From: Dinoroseobacter sp034111085
GTDB taxonomy: Bacteria > Pseudomonadota > Alphaproteobacteria > Rhodobacterales > Rhodobacteraceae
Direction of reading: 5' to 3'
DNA length: 45,628 nucleotides
Assembly: GCA_034111085.1 (NCBI GenBank)
Contig: JAWUXZ010000050.1
Span: forward strand, 1 to 45,628
The notes beneath the pieces were generated by a model that saw only the letters and a program-made list of their open reading frames with translations, was not told the origin of the DNA and made no database searches. This document shows, piece after piece, positions 35,204 to 44,036 of the stretch; the stretch's first letter is position 1; every line of letters starts with the position of its first letter. The position numbers were made by a program, and so were the translations under genes.

Positions 35204-35563
35204 ATGGTATTTGATCCCGCAACCCTCGTTTTCAATACTGATGGTTTGGTGCCCGCAATTGCACAAGACGCGGATACCGGCGAAGTGTTGATGCTTGCCT
35301 GGATGAGTGCTGAAAGCATTGCCCGAACGCTAGAGACAAAACGCGTCACCTATTGGAGCCGCTCGCGCAACGCGTTTTGGGTTAAAGGCGAGACTTCCGG
35401 CAATGTGCAAACTCTCGTCGACATGCGGCTTGATTGTGATCGCGATTGCTTGCTGCTTCAGGTTGTCCAAGAGGGCCCAGCTTGCCATACAAACCGGCGG
35501 TCCTGTTTTTACACCTCTGTTACAGATGGTAACGAGGTGGAGCTAATGTCGCCTCTGAGCTAA
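35204..35563 (+). CDS. hisI: phosphoribosyl-AMP cyclohydrolase
   Basis: A 119-residue HisI of histidine synthesis, opening the purine ring of PR-AMP. Zinc and magnesium motifs DMRLDCDRDCLLLQV and CHTNRRSCFY are intact. Also LAWMSAESIARTLETKRVTYWSRSR, shown here as LAWMSAES and TYWSRSR. It is the stand-alone form without a HisE domain. It overlaps the convergent ThiE-like gene by 4 nt. Confidence 0.96.
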   Translation: MVFDPATLVFNTDGLVPAIAQDADTGEVLMLAWMSAESIARTLETKRVTYWSRSRNAFWVKGETSGNVQTLVDMRLDCDRDCLLLQVVQEGPACHTNRRSCFYTSVTDGNEVELMSPLS

Positions 35564-36180
35564 CGCAGGACAGATGTAAGTGCAGTTAAGGCCTGCACCG
35601 GGTCGTCTGTTTTCCAAATCTCGGGGCCAATAGCGAAGAAGTCCGTGATCGGAGAAAGCCTCGCGATGATGTCTTCTGTCAGACCACCTTCGGCGACAAT
35701 TGGAACCTCGATCATCTCGCTCCACCACGCAAACACGGCATCTTCAGCCACATCCGCAGCGCCGATAGCACTCGCAGTCAATGGGCCAAAAGACACGTAA
35801 TCGGCACCAGCTTCCCCTGCACTTAACCCCACATGTCGCGAAACGCCGCATCCTGCCCCCAATATCGGGTCAGGGCCCATGGTTTCACGCAGCTTACGCA
35901 GTCCATGACCGCCATCGGGCAGGTGAACGCCATCCAGCCCAAGGCTTTCAACGAGTTGCACATGGGTGTCGATCACCAACGGAATGTCGCGAGAATGTGC
36001 AATTTCGCGCACCAGATCGGCACTGCGGGCAACGACTTTCTCGTCCTTACTGGCCAGATCAAGGCGCAGGCATGCGACATCCATTACATCAAGAACGCGG
36101 CTCAACACGTTGGGAAAGGTATCGAATGAAAACTGCTCCGGCGTGATCAGATAGATTTGAGGCGTATCAGTGTTGGCCAT
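35560..36180 (-). CDS. divergent ThiE/TenI-family protein
   Basis: A 206-residue TIM-barrel protein similar to thiamine phosphate synthase: GLDGVHLPDGG, ILGAGCGVSRHVGLSAGEAGADYVSFGP (split GAGCGVSRH and GADYVSFGP) and PIVAEGGL. Key residues of true ThiE are altered: the RxK strand reads CLRLDLASKD and the usual ND and PTxTK motifs are missing. It may therefore not make thiamine phosphate and could be a TenI-like or other phosphate-binding protein. It stands alone, without thiamine genes nearby. Confidence 0.8.
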   Translation of the reverse strand: MANTDTPQIYLITPEQFSFDTFPNVLSRVLDVMDVACLRLDLASKDEKVVARSADLVREIAHSRDIPLVIDTHVQLVESLGLDGVHLPDGGHGLRKLRETMGPDPILGAGCGVSRHVGLSAGEAGADYVSFGPLTASAIGAADVAEDAVFAWWSEMIEVPIVAEGGLTEDIIARLSPITDFFAIGPEIWKTDDPVQALTALTSVLR

Positions 36181-36293
36181 ATGGTCGTTCCTTTATCCTT
36201 ATGATTGGCTTAGCGGGCCTTCGGCAAAGCAGCAACGGGGATTGCACCTGAGCCGCCGTCTTTCTACACCGCTGACAAGCAGAAAGGACCACC

Positions 36294-37076
36294 ATGACCG
36301 TGCCACCAACCCCAGCCGTTATCCTCGTCGCCCCACAGATGGGCGAGAATATTGGGGCGGCAGCGCGCGCGATGTGGAACTTTGGTCTTGATCGAATGCG
36401 CATTGTGGCCCCCCGTGATGGCTGGCCGAATGAACGCGCGGTAGCAATGGCAAGTGGTGCGGGGCGGTTGCTTGACGACGCTCAGCTGTTCGACACGACG
36501 CCTGACGCGCTTTCTGATGTGGATTATCTGTTTGCAACGACAGCCCGTCCGCGAGGGTTAACCAAGCCTGTCGTCTCGCCCGAACATGCCATGGCGCAAG
36601 CTAGAACCTTAATCGAGCAGGGGCAGCGCGTCGGCATTTTATTTGGTGCTGAACGGGCCGGGTTGGAGAACAGCGATATCGCGCGCGCCAACGCGCTCAT
36701 CAGCGTGCCTGTTAACCCTGATTTTCCGTCCCTTAACCTTGCCCAATGCGTGTTGCTTGTTGGGTATGAATGGCGGCGGCAAACGACAGATATCGCACCT
36801 GAAGTCATGGAATTGGCGAAAACGCGTTACGCGAACGGGCTCGACGTGGAAAAGTTGGGGGATCATTTTGAGGATTGTCTTGCCGACGCCGGGTTCTTTT
36901 TCCCAGCCGATAAAGCGCCGCATATGAAGGCCTCAATCCGCAACATGTGGGGGCGTTTGCCGCTGACCCTAGCCGATGTGCAAGTCATGCACGGGATGCT
37001 GCGGCAGTTTGCGCGCTGGAAAGCCGGTACCAGCCGCCCACATGACCCCGACAAGATAGCCGGCTCGGAGGGGTGA
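36294..37076 (+). CDS. trmJ: SPOUT tRNA/rRNA methyltransferase, TrmJ family
   Basis: A 260-residue SpoU-type methyltransferase. Trefoil-knot motifs: NIGAAARAMWNFG, GILFGAERAGLEN and SLNLAQCVLLVGYEW. TrmJ methylates the ribose at position 32 of tRNAs. AGAAAGGA precedes the ATG. ctaA starts one base after its stop, so both are likely translated from one mRNA. Confidence 0.92.
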   Translation: MTVPPTPAVILVAPQMGENIGAAARAMWNFGLDRMRIVAPRDGWPNERAVAMASGAGRLLDDAQLFDTTPDALSDVDYLFATTARPRGLTKPVVSPEHAMAQARTLIEQGQRVGILFGAERAGLENSDIARANALISVPVNPDFPSLNLAQCVLLVGYEWRRQTTDIAPEVMELAKTRYANGLDVEKLGDHFEDCLADAGFFFPADKAPHMKASIRNMWGRLPLTLADVQVMHGMLRQFARWKAGTSRPHDPDKIAGSEG

Positions 37077-37077
37077 G

Positions 37078-38211
37078 ATGAACAAACCGCGAAGTATTTT
37101 CGAAGAGGTTGACGCCAAAACTACAGCGCCGACAACTGGCGGAATCGACCAACGCCCCAAGGGCGCGCGAACGGCAATCCGACGTTGGTTAATGGTTTTG
37201 TTCGCCCTCGTTGTGTTGATGATCGCGGTCGGAGGGTTAACGCGCTTAACCGATTCCGGTCTGGCGATCACCGAATGGAAGCCAATTACGGGCGCTGTGC
37301 CACCGCTGAGTGCCGAAGCATGGCAATCAGAATTCGACCTCTACCGCGCAATCCCCGAATATCAGTTGCAAAACAAAGGGATGAGCCTTGCAGAGTTCAA
37401 GGTCATCTACTGGTGGGAATGGGGCCATCGCCAACTCGGCCGCGTTATCGGACTGGTTTGGGCCGTTGGTTTCTTCGGGTTTCTTGCCTTGCGCCAAGTT
37501 CCAATCGGATGGACCCCACGGTTGCTGGGCATCGGGGCGCTTGGCGGTCTGCAAGGTGCGATTGGCTGGTGGATGGTGTCATCAGGGTTAACGGGCACGA
37601 TGCTGGACGTCGCCTCCTACCGATTGGCCGTGCATCTGGGCCTTGCGTTCCTGATCCTCGGGCTGATCGCTTGGTACGTCTTCCTTTTGGGACGGACCGA
37701 GCGCGACTTGATGGGGGCGCGCCGCATAAGCGAACCCGCTTTGGTAAGGTTAACGGGATTAGTTTTAGGGTTAACCGCCGTCCAAATCTTGCTGGGTGCG
37801 CTGGTTGCGGGCATCGATGCCGGCCGGACATATGGTGATTGGCCGCTTATGGCGGGAGGTCTTCTGCCGCCGGGCATTTTTGAGCTTACGCCGGGCTGGC
37901 GTAATTTCTTCGAGAATGCTGGTTTGGTTCAATTCAACCATAGGGTTGTCGGATATATCCTTGGAATTGCAGGAATTTTCCTTTGGCTGCGCAGCCGCAA
38001 AAGCCCTCATAGCAGCACTCGGTTTAGGGTCAATCTGGTGCTTGGAATGATGTTTTTGCAAATAGCCCTTGGCGTGATGACTGTTCTTTATGGCGCGCCG
38101 CTCAGTTGGGCCATTGCGCACCAGCTTGGTGCCGTCATTTTGGTAGTGCTCGTTCTGGGCGTTAGATTTCGTGCCGCGTTCCCTGTCCCTGATAAACTCC
38201 GAAAGGCCTGA
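37078..38211 (+). CDS. ctaA: heme A synthase
   Basis: A 377-residue COX15/CtaA membrane protein with about eight helices that oxidises haem O to haem A for aa3-type oxidase. Haem ligand histidines are seen in YWWEWGHRQLGR, RLAVHLGLAF, QFNHRVVGY and AIAHQLGAV. Also GGLTRLTDSGLAITEWKPITG, written here as GGLTRLTDSGL and EWKPITG. It has GGAGGG before the ATG. Full length and complete. Confidence 0.95.
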   Translation: MNKPRSIFEEVDAKTTAPTTGGIDQRPKGARTAIRRWLMVLFALVVLMIAVGGLTRLTDSGLAITEWKPITGAVPPLSAEAWQSEFDLYRAIPEYQLQNKGMSLAEFKVIYWWEWGHRQLGRVIGLVWAVGFFGFLALRQVPIGWTPRLLGIGALGGLQGAIGWWMVSSGLTGTMLDVASYRLAVHLGLAFLILGLIAWYVFLLGRTERDLMGARRISEPALVRLTGLVLGLTAVQILLGALVAGIDAGRTYGDWPLMAGGLLPPGIFELTPGWRNFFENAGLVQFNHRVVGYILGIAGIFLWLRSRKSPHSSTRFRVNLVLGMMFLQIALGVMTVLYGAPLSWAIAHQLGAVILVVLVLGVRFRAAFPVPDKLRKA

Positions 38212-38212
38212 C

Positions 38213-39685
38213 ATGTCCGTCTATTCCGAATTGATGGCGTTTCAGCGCCAAACCGAAGCGCTAGGCGCGATCGCAGGCCGCTTGGGTTGGGATCAGGAAA
38301 CGATGATGCCGCGCGGATCTGCGGGCCAGAGGTCAGAAGAAATGGCCGCAATTGAAGGGGTGTTGCACGCCAGACGTACGGACCCGCGGGTTGGAGAATG
38401 GCTAGAGGCGGCGGTCCCGGACAGTGACGTCGCAAGGGCGAATCTGCGCTTGATACGACGTGAATATGATCGTACCATGAAAGTGCCCGCGCGTTTGGCG
38501 AGTGAAATTGCGAGCGTGACATCGCGCGCGCAAGGCATCTGGGCAGGCGCACGCGCCGCCGAAGATGTGCCCGCATTTTTGCCAATCCTGACGGAAGTAG
38601 TCGCCCTGCGCCGGGAAGAGGCGGCGGCTTTGGCCGGTGGCGGCTCGCTCTATGACGCACTTCTGGCTGACTATGAGCCTGGAACTTCGAGCGCTGAGAT
38701 TGCGGCATTGTTTGATCGGATGCGTCCGCGTTTGGTTGCCTTGCGGGACCGCATTTTCGGAGCTGATCATCAGCCCTCAGGACTGAACGGGACGTTTGCC
38801 GACGATACGCAGGCTGAGATTGCGACGAAACTTGCGCTGGCCTTCGGTTATGACATGAACACTGGTCGGATTGATCGCGCTGTACATCCCTTCAGCTCGG
38901 GCAGTGGCCAAGACGTGCGGATCACGACACGGGTCAGTGAAAGCGACCCGTTCAACTGTTTTTATTCGACAATTCACGAAGTTGGCCATGCCGCATACGA
39001 GCAGGGGATTGCGCCTGAGCATCTTCTGACACCACTTGGCCGCGGTGTGTCGATGGGCGTGCATGAAAGCCAAAGCCGGATTTATGAAAACCAATTGGGA
39101 CGGGGATCCGCGTTTACAAGTTGGTTGTTTAAGCAGATGACTGAAGCGTTTGGCGACCTCGGATTGCCGAGTGCAGACGCGTTCTATGGGGCTGTGAATA
39201 GATGTTCCCCTTCATATATTCGAACCGAGGCGGATGAGGTGCAGTATAACCTGCATGTCATGCTGCGTTTCGATCTTGAGCGGTCGATCATCGCTGGTGA
39301 TTTAGAACCTGCTGATCTGGAAGGCGCTTGGAACGAGCGGTTTGCAGCAGATTTCGACATCGTAGTTGATAAGCCATCAAATGGAGTGCTGCAGGACGTA
39401 CATTGGTCTGTCGGGCTGTTCGGTTATTTTCCGACGTATGCGTTGGGCAACGTTTATGCAGGCTGTCTGTTTGAGACGTTGAAAACTGCCGTACCTGATT
39501 GGCAGCAGGGGCTCGCGCAAGGCGATGCGAGTATTGCGACAGGTTGGTTGCGCGAGAATGTCCAACAGTTTGGTGGGCTTTACGAGCCGGTCGAAGTTAT
39601 CGAAAAAGCAAGCGGGCGCACGCCGAGTGAGGAACCGCTTTTGACTTACCTGGAAGATAAATTCAGCGCAATTTACCGACTCTAG
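38213..39685 (+). CDS. carboxypeptidase Taq, M32 family
   Basis: A 490-residue metallocarboxypeptidase. Zinc motif HEVGH in STIHEVGHAAYEQG, the downstream HESQSR, and RTEADEVQYNLHVMLRFDLE (split RTEADEVQYN and LRFDLE) are family hallmarks. It is cytoplasmic and removes C-terminal residues from peptides. ATG 38213 has GAAAGG upstream and directly follows ctaA (2-nt gap), so it is probably in the trmJ-ctaA operon. Confidence 0.95.
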   Translation: MSVYSELMAFQRQTEALGAIAGRLGWDQETMMPRGSAGQRSEEMAAIEGVLHARRTDPRVGEWLEAAVPDSDVARANLRLIRREYDRTMKVPARLASEIASVTSRAQGIWAGARAAEDVPAFLPILTEVVALRREEAAALAGGGSLYDALLADYEPGTSSAEIAALFDRMRPRLVALRDRIFGADHQPSGLNGTFADDTQAEIATKLALAFGYDMNTGRIDRAVHPFSSGSGQDVRITTRVSESDPFNCFYSTIHEVGHAAYEQGIAPEHLLTPLGRGVSMGVHESQSRIYENQLGRGSAFTSWLFKQMTEAFGDLGLPSADAFYGAVNRCSPSYIRTEADEVQYNLHVMLRFDLERSIIAGDLEPADLEGAWNERFAADFDIVVDKPSNGVLQDVHWSVGLFGYFPTYALGNVYAGCLFETLKTAVPDWQQGLAQGDASIATGWLRENVQQFGGLYEPVEVIEKASGRTPSEEPLLTYLEDKFSAIYRL

Positions 39686-40483
39686 TCAGGGCTTTTCCGG
39701 CCAATTTGGCGCGCGTTTTTCGAGGAAGGCTGAGATGCCTTCTTCGGTAGCGTCCAATGACATGTTCTTAACCATAACGTCGCCCGTCAAGCTATATGCA
39801 TCCGTAATCGGCAAACTGATCTGGTCGTAGAAGGCGCGTTTTCCGATCCGGACGGCCCCGGCCATCTTGGCGTTGATTTTGGCGGCCAAGGCGCGTGTTT
39901 CAGCCTCTAGCAGGTCCATTGGCACCGCGCGGTTTATCAAGCCCAACTCGGCAGCGCGGGATGCGGAGATGAACTCTCCAGTTGTCAGCATCTCAAACGC
40001 TTGTTTGCGAGCTATATTTCGGCTGAGCGCGACCATCGGTGTCGAACAAAATAGGCCAATATTGACACCATTTACGCCGAACCGTGTGTCTTCAGCGGCA
40101 ATCGCTAGGTCGGCTGTTGCCACCAGCTGACATCCTGCGGCGGTCGCAATACCGTGGACCTGCGCAATGACAGGCTGGGGCAGGCGCATCAGGCCTGTCA
40201 TGACCGACGCGCAGCGATCGAACAGATCTTTCAACTCCGCAACGCCACCATCGCTACTTTGGCGCTTGGCCTGCATCTCTCGCAGATTATGGCCCGCGCA
40301 GAAGACTTTGCCGCTGCCCTTCAGAATCACGACCCGGGCAGAACTGTCGTGTGACAGGGCGTCAATCTCAGCCTGAAGGGCGGCAAGCATTGCGTCAGAA
40401 AGGGCATTCAACGTGCCGGGATTATTGAGGGTTAGCTCAATAATGCCCTCATGGTCATTTCGCAACAAAAGAGTGTTTGCCAT
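39686..40483 (-). CDS. crotonase-fold protein, ECHDC3-like
   Basis: A 265-residue enoyl-CoA hydratase/isomerase family member. The CoA oxyanion-hole region FCAGHNLREM and the segment ATAAGCQLVATADLAIA with NIGLFCSTPMVALSR resemble human ECHDC3. At the positions of the two catalytic Glu of enoyl-CoA hydratase (in GCEL and QPEI) this protein has Gln and Asn, so normal hydratase activity is doubtful. ATG 40483 has GGAGGAC upstream. It is divergent from the thioesterase gene, and convergent with the M32 peptidase gene. Confidence 0.9.
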   Translation of the reverse strand: MANTLLLRNDHEGIIELTLNNPGTLNALSDAMLAALQAEIDALSHDSSARVVILKGSGKVFCAGHNLREMQAKRQSSDGGVAELKDLFDRCASVMTGLMRLPQPVIAQVHGIATAAGCQLVATADLAIAAEDTRFGVNGVNIGLFCSTPMVALSRNIARKQAFEMLTTGEFISASRAAELGLINRAVPMDLLEAETRALAAKINAKMAGAVRIGKRAFYDQISLPITDAYSLTGDVMVKNMSLDATEEGISAFLEKRAPNWPEKP

Positions 40484-40541
40484 CTTGTCCTCCGGCCCAA
40501 ACTGTCCAAAGTCTAGGGCGCATAGGGCAAGGAGACCAGAC

Positions 40542-40964
40542 ATGGAATTGGCGATGGACAAAGAGGCACTGCATGCCTTTCTCGCGCGGGATTTTGCGCA
40601 AGTGGCCGAGATGTTTGAGATCGTCGATGTCGCCCCAATGACAATCACCATGCGCCTCAGGGTCGGTCCCGAGCATCTGCGCCCCGGTGGAACGGTCTCG
40701 GGGCCAACGATGTTTGCGCTGGCCGATGTCGCGGTCTATTTGGCTGTGATGGCGATGATTGGCCCAAAAGGGTTATCAGTTACAACAAGTTGCGCGATGG
40801 ACTTCATGCGTAAACCGACTGCCAATACCGACCTGATCTGCGAATGTCGCTTGCTGAAGCTGGGCCGCGTTCTGGCCGTGGGCGACGCACTGATCTACTC
40901 AGAGGGCAATCCCAAACCTGTTGCGCGCGCCAACATGACTTACTCTATCCCGCCGAAGGACTGA
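40542..40964 (+). CDS. hot-dog-fold thioesterase, PaaI family
   Basis: A 140-residue acyl-CoA thioesterase-like protein. The motif LRPGGTVSGPTMFALADVAVYLAVM corresponds to the active-site helix region of PaaI/4HBT proteins (with GPTMFALAD), followed by SCAMDFMRKP. GGAG precedes ATG 40542. The acyl substrate is unknown. Its position divergent from a crotonase-fold gene fits acyl-CoA metabolism. Confidence 0.88.
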   Translation: MELAMDKEALHAFLARDFAQVAEMFEIVDVAPMTITMRLRVGPEHLRPGGTVSGPTMFALADVAVYLAVMAMIGPKGLSVTTSCAMDFMRKPTANTDLICECRLLKLGRVLAVGDALIYSEGNPKPVARANMTYSIPPKD

Positions 40965-40969
40965 TTCTC

Positions 40970-41815
40970 TTAGGGCAGCAGTTTTTTCACGTAGCCGGGC
41001 AGGGCGAAGGCCCCCAGATGCACTTCGGGCGTGTAGTAGTAAGGATCGAGGCCTGCGGCGTCAAACCGCGCCTGCAGAGTTGCCAGATCGACGCGGCCAG
41101 CATCCCCATCTGTGCCCCAGCCAAAGGCCATCGGGCCACTGGCATAGGTCGGGATCGATGCCATGTAGCAGGTCCAATTTGCAAACAAAGCCTTAAAAGC
41201 GCGCAGGGTATTGGTTAACTCGTCCCCTTGCATGAAGGGCACGCCGTTTTGCGTGACCAATATTCCGCCGGGTTTCAGGCACCGTTTCGCGTGGCCATAA
41301 AACGTGTCGGTAAACAAAACCTCGCCCGGGCCGACCGGATCGGTGCTGTCGACGATAATCACATCGAAAAGCTTTTCGGTTTCGCGCACGAAAGCCGCGC
41401 CGTCTGTGATCACAAGATCAAGGCGTGGATCATCAAAAGCACCATCGCTCAGCGAGGGCAGGTAAGCCTTTGAAAACTCGATAACACCTGCGTCAATCTC
41501 GACCATGGTGACCTCGCGCACAGACGCATGGCGCAGAACTTCGCGCGCCATGCCGCCATCACCGCCGCCGATGATAAGCACCTCTGTTGCGTCTCCATGG
41601 GCCAAGATTGGCACGTGGGTCAGCATTTCGTGGTAAATCGCGTTATCGCCCTCAGTGGTTTGCACAACACCGTCCAGCGTCAGAACTCGGCCAAACCGAC
41701 CGTTTTCAAACACTACAAGGCGCTGATGCTCGGTATGAGAATCGTAGAGGACAGTTTCCATGCGCAAAGACTGCGCATGGTCGTTGTGTAAGGTTTCGCG
41801 CATCCACTGGCTCAT
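40970..41815 (-). CDS. speE: spermidine synthase
   Basis: A 281-residue aminopropyltransferase that joins decarboxylated AdoMet and putrescine. Motifs: YDSHTEHQRLVVFEN, ALDGVVQ-like TLDGVVQTTEGDNAIYHEM (in parts), the cofactor loop IIGGGDGGMAREVL, and DVIIVDSTDPVGPGEVLFT (in parts DVIIVDSTDPVGP). The start overlaps the speD stop by 4 nt (ATGA), showing translational coupling. Confidence 0.96.
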   Translation of the reverse strand: MSQWMRETLHNDHAQSLRMETVLYDSHTEHQRLVVFENGRFGRVLTLDGVVQTTEGDNAIYHEMLTHVPILAHGDATEVLIIGGGDGGMAREVLRHASVREVTMVEIDAGVIEFSKAYLPSLSDGAFDDPRLDLVITDGAAFVRETEKLFDVIIVDSTDPVGPGEVLFTDTFYGHAKRCLKPGGILVTQNGVPFMQGDELTNTLRAFKALFANWTCYMASIPTYASGPMAFGWGTDGDAGRVDLATLQARFDAAGLDPYYYTPEVHLGAFALPGYVKKLLP

Positions 41816-42321
41816 GCCAATGCTCCGGCGACAACCTCCTCGCCGCGGCGCAGTTCGCGCACATGCACGTTCTCGGTGCTAAACGCGGCTTTCAGGACGC
41901 CAACCGCATTCCAGGGCTCGGCATCACCGCACATAAATACGTCAAATGCGCCGTATCCGATCTCGGGCCATGTGTGACACGAGATGTGGCTTTCTGCCAA
42001 AACCGCGACACCCGATACGCCTTGGGGCGAGAATTTATGGGTGTGAATGTGCAGCAAAGTTGCCCCACATGCATCGACGCAGTCGCGGAACGCAGTTTGA
42101 ATGCGGTCCTCGTCATCAAGGCCAACGCCTTGTTCTACCTCGATAATCAGATGCGTTCCTGCAAAGACAACACCATCCTTACGGATGAAATGGTCGTCGC
42201 GATCGGCGTCAGTGACAAGCTCGAGCTTGGGTGTAGAGTCGATAACTCCACGGCGATAATCTTCCGCATGGGTGCCTGTCTCCAGACCTGTCCCCAGTTG
42301 GAAGAGGTTGGCGTTTTTCAT
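41812..42321 (-). CDS. speD: S-adenosylmethionine decarboxylase proenzyme
   Basis: A 169-residue pyruvoyl-dependent decarboxylase of the short (Thermotoga/Bacillus-like) class. The self-cleavage site is Glu-Ser in LAESHISCHTWPE, where the Ser becomes the pyruvoyl group. Also HKFSPQGVSGVAV and DVFMCGDAEPW. ATG 42321 (MKNANLF) has GGAGGGG upstream. It supplies the aminopropyl donor to SpeE. Confidence 0.95.
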   Translation of the reverse strand: MKNANLFQLGTGLETGTHAEDYRRGVIDSTPKLELVTDADRDDHFIRKDGVVFAGTHLIIEVEQGVGLDDEDRIQTAFRDCVDACGATLLHIHTHKFSPQGVSGVAVLAESHISCHTWPEIGYGAFDVFMCGDAEPWNAVGVLKAAFSTENVHVRELRRGEEVVAGALA

Positions 42322-42642
42322 GCGCGCCCCTCCAATCCAGTAGATAGAATCTAGAGGTTCCTTAGCGCCCCCCAAGTTGCCTCAGGTTGGGATCGTCCCC
42401 TCATCAATGAAGGGGCAATTAAGCCGCGAGTACGGCTCGATCAAGACACTTTTTGCGTTTGGCCGCATTTTTTTGAGAAACTCGACAATCTGGTGTGGGG
42501 TATTATTATACCGTAATTCTATACCTCTGTTTTTGTTGATATAATGCGAAGAATTGCGCATTGACCTGCGCTCGGAAAAGCTTAGAACCACGTCATCTTA
42601 TACCGCTGGTCCGGAACTGGGCCCGTAACGTCGAGGACGAAG
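42322..42642. other. intergenic region between speD and rplM
   Basis: This 321-bp gap holds divergent control regions and is AT-rich at 42480-42560. A perfect TATAAT at 42540-42545 in the plus direction could be the -10 box of rplM; no good -35 box is seen at the right distance. If so, rplM has a leader of about 90 nt, possibly for L13 autoregulation. An open frame of up to 69 codons on the minus strand (42382-42591) overlaps this promoter; I cannot support it as a gene. Confidence 0.4.
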
Positions 42643-43104
42643 ATGAAAACCTATACCGCAAAACCGGCGGATATCGACAAGACGTGGATCATCATTGATG
42701 CTGAAGGCATCGTGTTGGGCCGCCTTGCGTCGGTGATCGCCATGCGCTTGCGCGGCAAGCACAAAGCCACCTTCACGCCCCATATGGATATGGGCGACAA
42801 TGTTATCGTGATTAACGCCGGTTTGGTGCAGTTGACCGGTAACAAGCGTGACGGCAAGATCTACTACCGCCACACGGGCTATCCTGGTGGGATCAAGCAG
42901 CGCACCGCGCGTGAGATCCTCGAGGGAAAGTTTCCTGAGCGCGTTTTGACCAAAGCTGTTCAGCGTATGCTGCCCGGCGGCCCGCTGTCGCGTCGCCAGA
43001 TGACGAACCTGCGCATTTATGCAGGTGCAGAGCATCCCCATGAAGCGCAATCGCCTGACGTTCTGGATGTTGCATCCATGAACTCCAAGAACACGCGGAG
43101 CTGA
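42643..43104 (+). CDS. rplM: 50S ribosomal protein L13
   Basis: A 153-residue L13 with the full conserved sequence: MKTYTAKPADIDKTWIIIDA, VLGRLASVIAMRLRGKHK, GDNVIVINA and AVQRMLPGGPLSRRQM. GAGGAC precedes the ATG. rpsI begins 5 nt after its stop, the near-universal L13-S9 pair. Confidence 0.98.
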   Translation: MKTYTAKPADIDKTWIIIDAEGIVLGRLASVIAMRLRGKHKATFTPHMDMGDNVIVINAGLVQLTGNKRDGKIYYRHTGYPGGIKQRTAREILEGKFPERVLTKAVQRMLPGGPLSRRQMTNLRIYAGAEHPHEAQSPDVLDVASMNSKNTRS

Positions 43105-43109
43105 TCGAC

Positions 43110-43601
43110 ATGTCTGATGAAATCAAAAGCCTGGACGATCTTCAGGACGTGGTTGCCGGCACCGAAGCGGTTGCTGTTAACCTTGCTGCGCCAGCTGAGC
43201 CCGTTCGGGACGCACTTGGTCGCTCTTACGCTACCGGCAAGCGGAAAGATGCGGTCGCCCGTGTTTGGATCCGTCCCGGTTCCGGCAAGATGACCGTGAA
43301 TGGCAAAGAGTATCCTGCTTATTTCGCGCGCCCAGTATTGCAGATGATTCTGCGCCAGCCGTTTCAGGTTGCTGGCGTTGAGGGTGAGTTCGACGTGATG
43401 GCGACTGTTAAAGGTGGCGGTCTTTCGGGGCAGGCGGGCGCAGTGCGTCATGGTATCTCGAAAGCGTTGCAACTTTATGAACCGTCCTTGCGCGGCGCGT
43501 TGAAAGCGGCAGGCTTCTTGACCCGTGACAGCCGCGTGGTTGAGCGGAAGAAGTTTGGTAAGCGCAAAGCTCGCCGGAGCTTCCAGTTCTCCAAGCGCTA
43601 A
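43110..43601 (+). CDS. rpsI: 30S ribosomal protein S9
   Basis: A 163-residue S9 with the alphaproteobacterial N-terminal extension (about 35 residues), then GRSYATGKRKDAVARVWI, VKGGGLSGQAGAVRHGI and the invariant C-terminus RSFQFSKR, whose last residues contact P-site tRNA. It ends at TAA, a clear true stop. A strong terminator follows at 43633. Confidence 0.98.
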   Translation: MSDEIKSLDDLQDVVAGTEAVAVNLAAPAEPVRDALGRSYATGKRKDAVARVWIRPGSGKMTVNGKEYPAYFARPVLQMILRQPFQVAGVEGEFDVMATVKGGGLSGQAGAVRHGISKALQLYEPSLRGALKAAGFLTRDSRVVERKKFGKRKARRSFQFSKR

Positions 43602-43632
43602 CTACGAACGTCTGTTTTATTCAATATTATCA

Positions 43633-43661
43633 AAGGGCTCGCTTTCAGCGGGCCCTTTTTT
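43633..43661 (+). terminator. rho-independent terminator of rplM-rpsI
   Basis: An 11-bp stem AAGGGCTCGCT / AGCGGGCCCTT (one G-T pair, loop TTC) at 43633-43657 followed by a run of T to 43661. It lies 31 nt after the rpsI stop. Confidence 0.9.
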
Positions 43662-43794
43662 ATGGGTAGCAGTTTTATAGCAGGTTACTGAATTCATTGA
43701 CGTATTGATTTAGTGAAATTAGCATAACGGTAGCGGTTTAGGTATGTGGAGGGCGCGCGCAGGGCGCAGAAATTGTGTTGAAGGGAAACGCATT

Positions 43795-44013
43795 ATGAAG
43801 AAGCTTAATATACTGTTTTTATTTTTAGTTTTCGCTGCTGGAGCTCTTTTTAAGACCGCAATGGATGCTGGTGGGGTTGAGTTTGTGCATCGTGCATATG
43901 CTGATGTTGCGGGTATGGATTACAGAGACTTGCGGCGTGACAGAGACTTTAGACGCGCTGTCCAGTATATTGTTGAAGGGTGCAGCGTTGATGAAGGGAG
44001 CATTAGTTGTTGA
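43795..44013 (+). CDS. small exported or membrane-anchored protein, unknown
   Basis: A 72-residue protein: MKKLNILFLFLVFAAGALF is a signal peptide or anchor, followed by a charged region (MDYRDLRRDRDFRRAVQYIV) and two cysteines at the end (GCSVDEGSISC) that could form a disulfide. AAGGG precedes ATG 43795. The DNA here is less GC-rich than the core genes. It is 23 nt upstream of the recombinase gene. I do not recognise the family; it is probably island cargo. Confidence 0.55.
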   Translation: MKKLNILFLFLVFAAGALFKTAMDAGGVEFVHRAYADVAGMDYRDLRRDRDFRRAVQYIVEGCSVDEGSISC

Positions 44014-44036
44014 GCAGCGCATCTGGTGCTGAATAA

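Noticed and set aside
42382..42591. 69-codon minus-strand frame in the speD-rplM gap
   Set aside because: Overlaps the probable rplM promoter, starts at GTG or a weakly placed ATG, and shows no recognisable domain.
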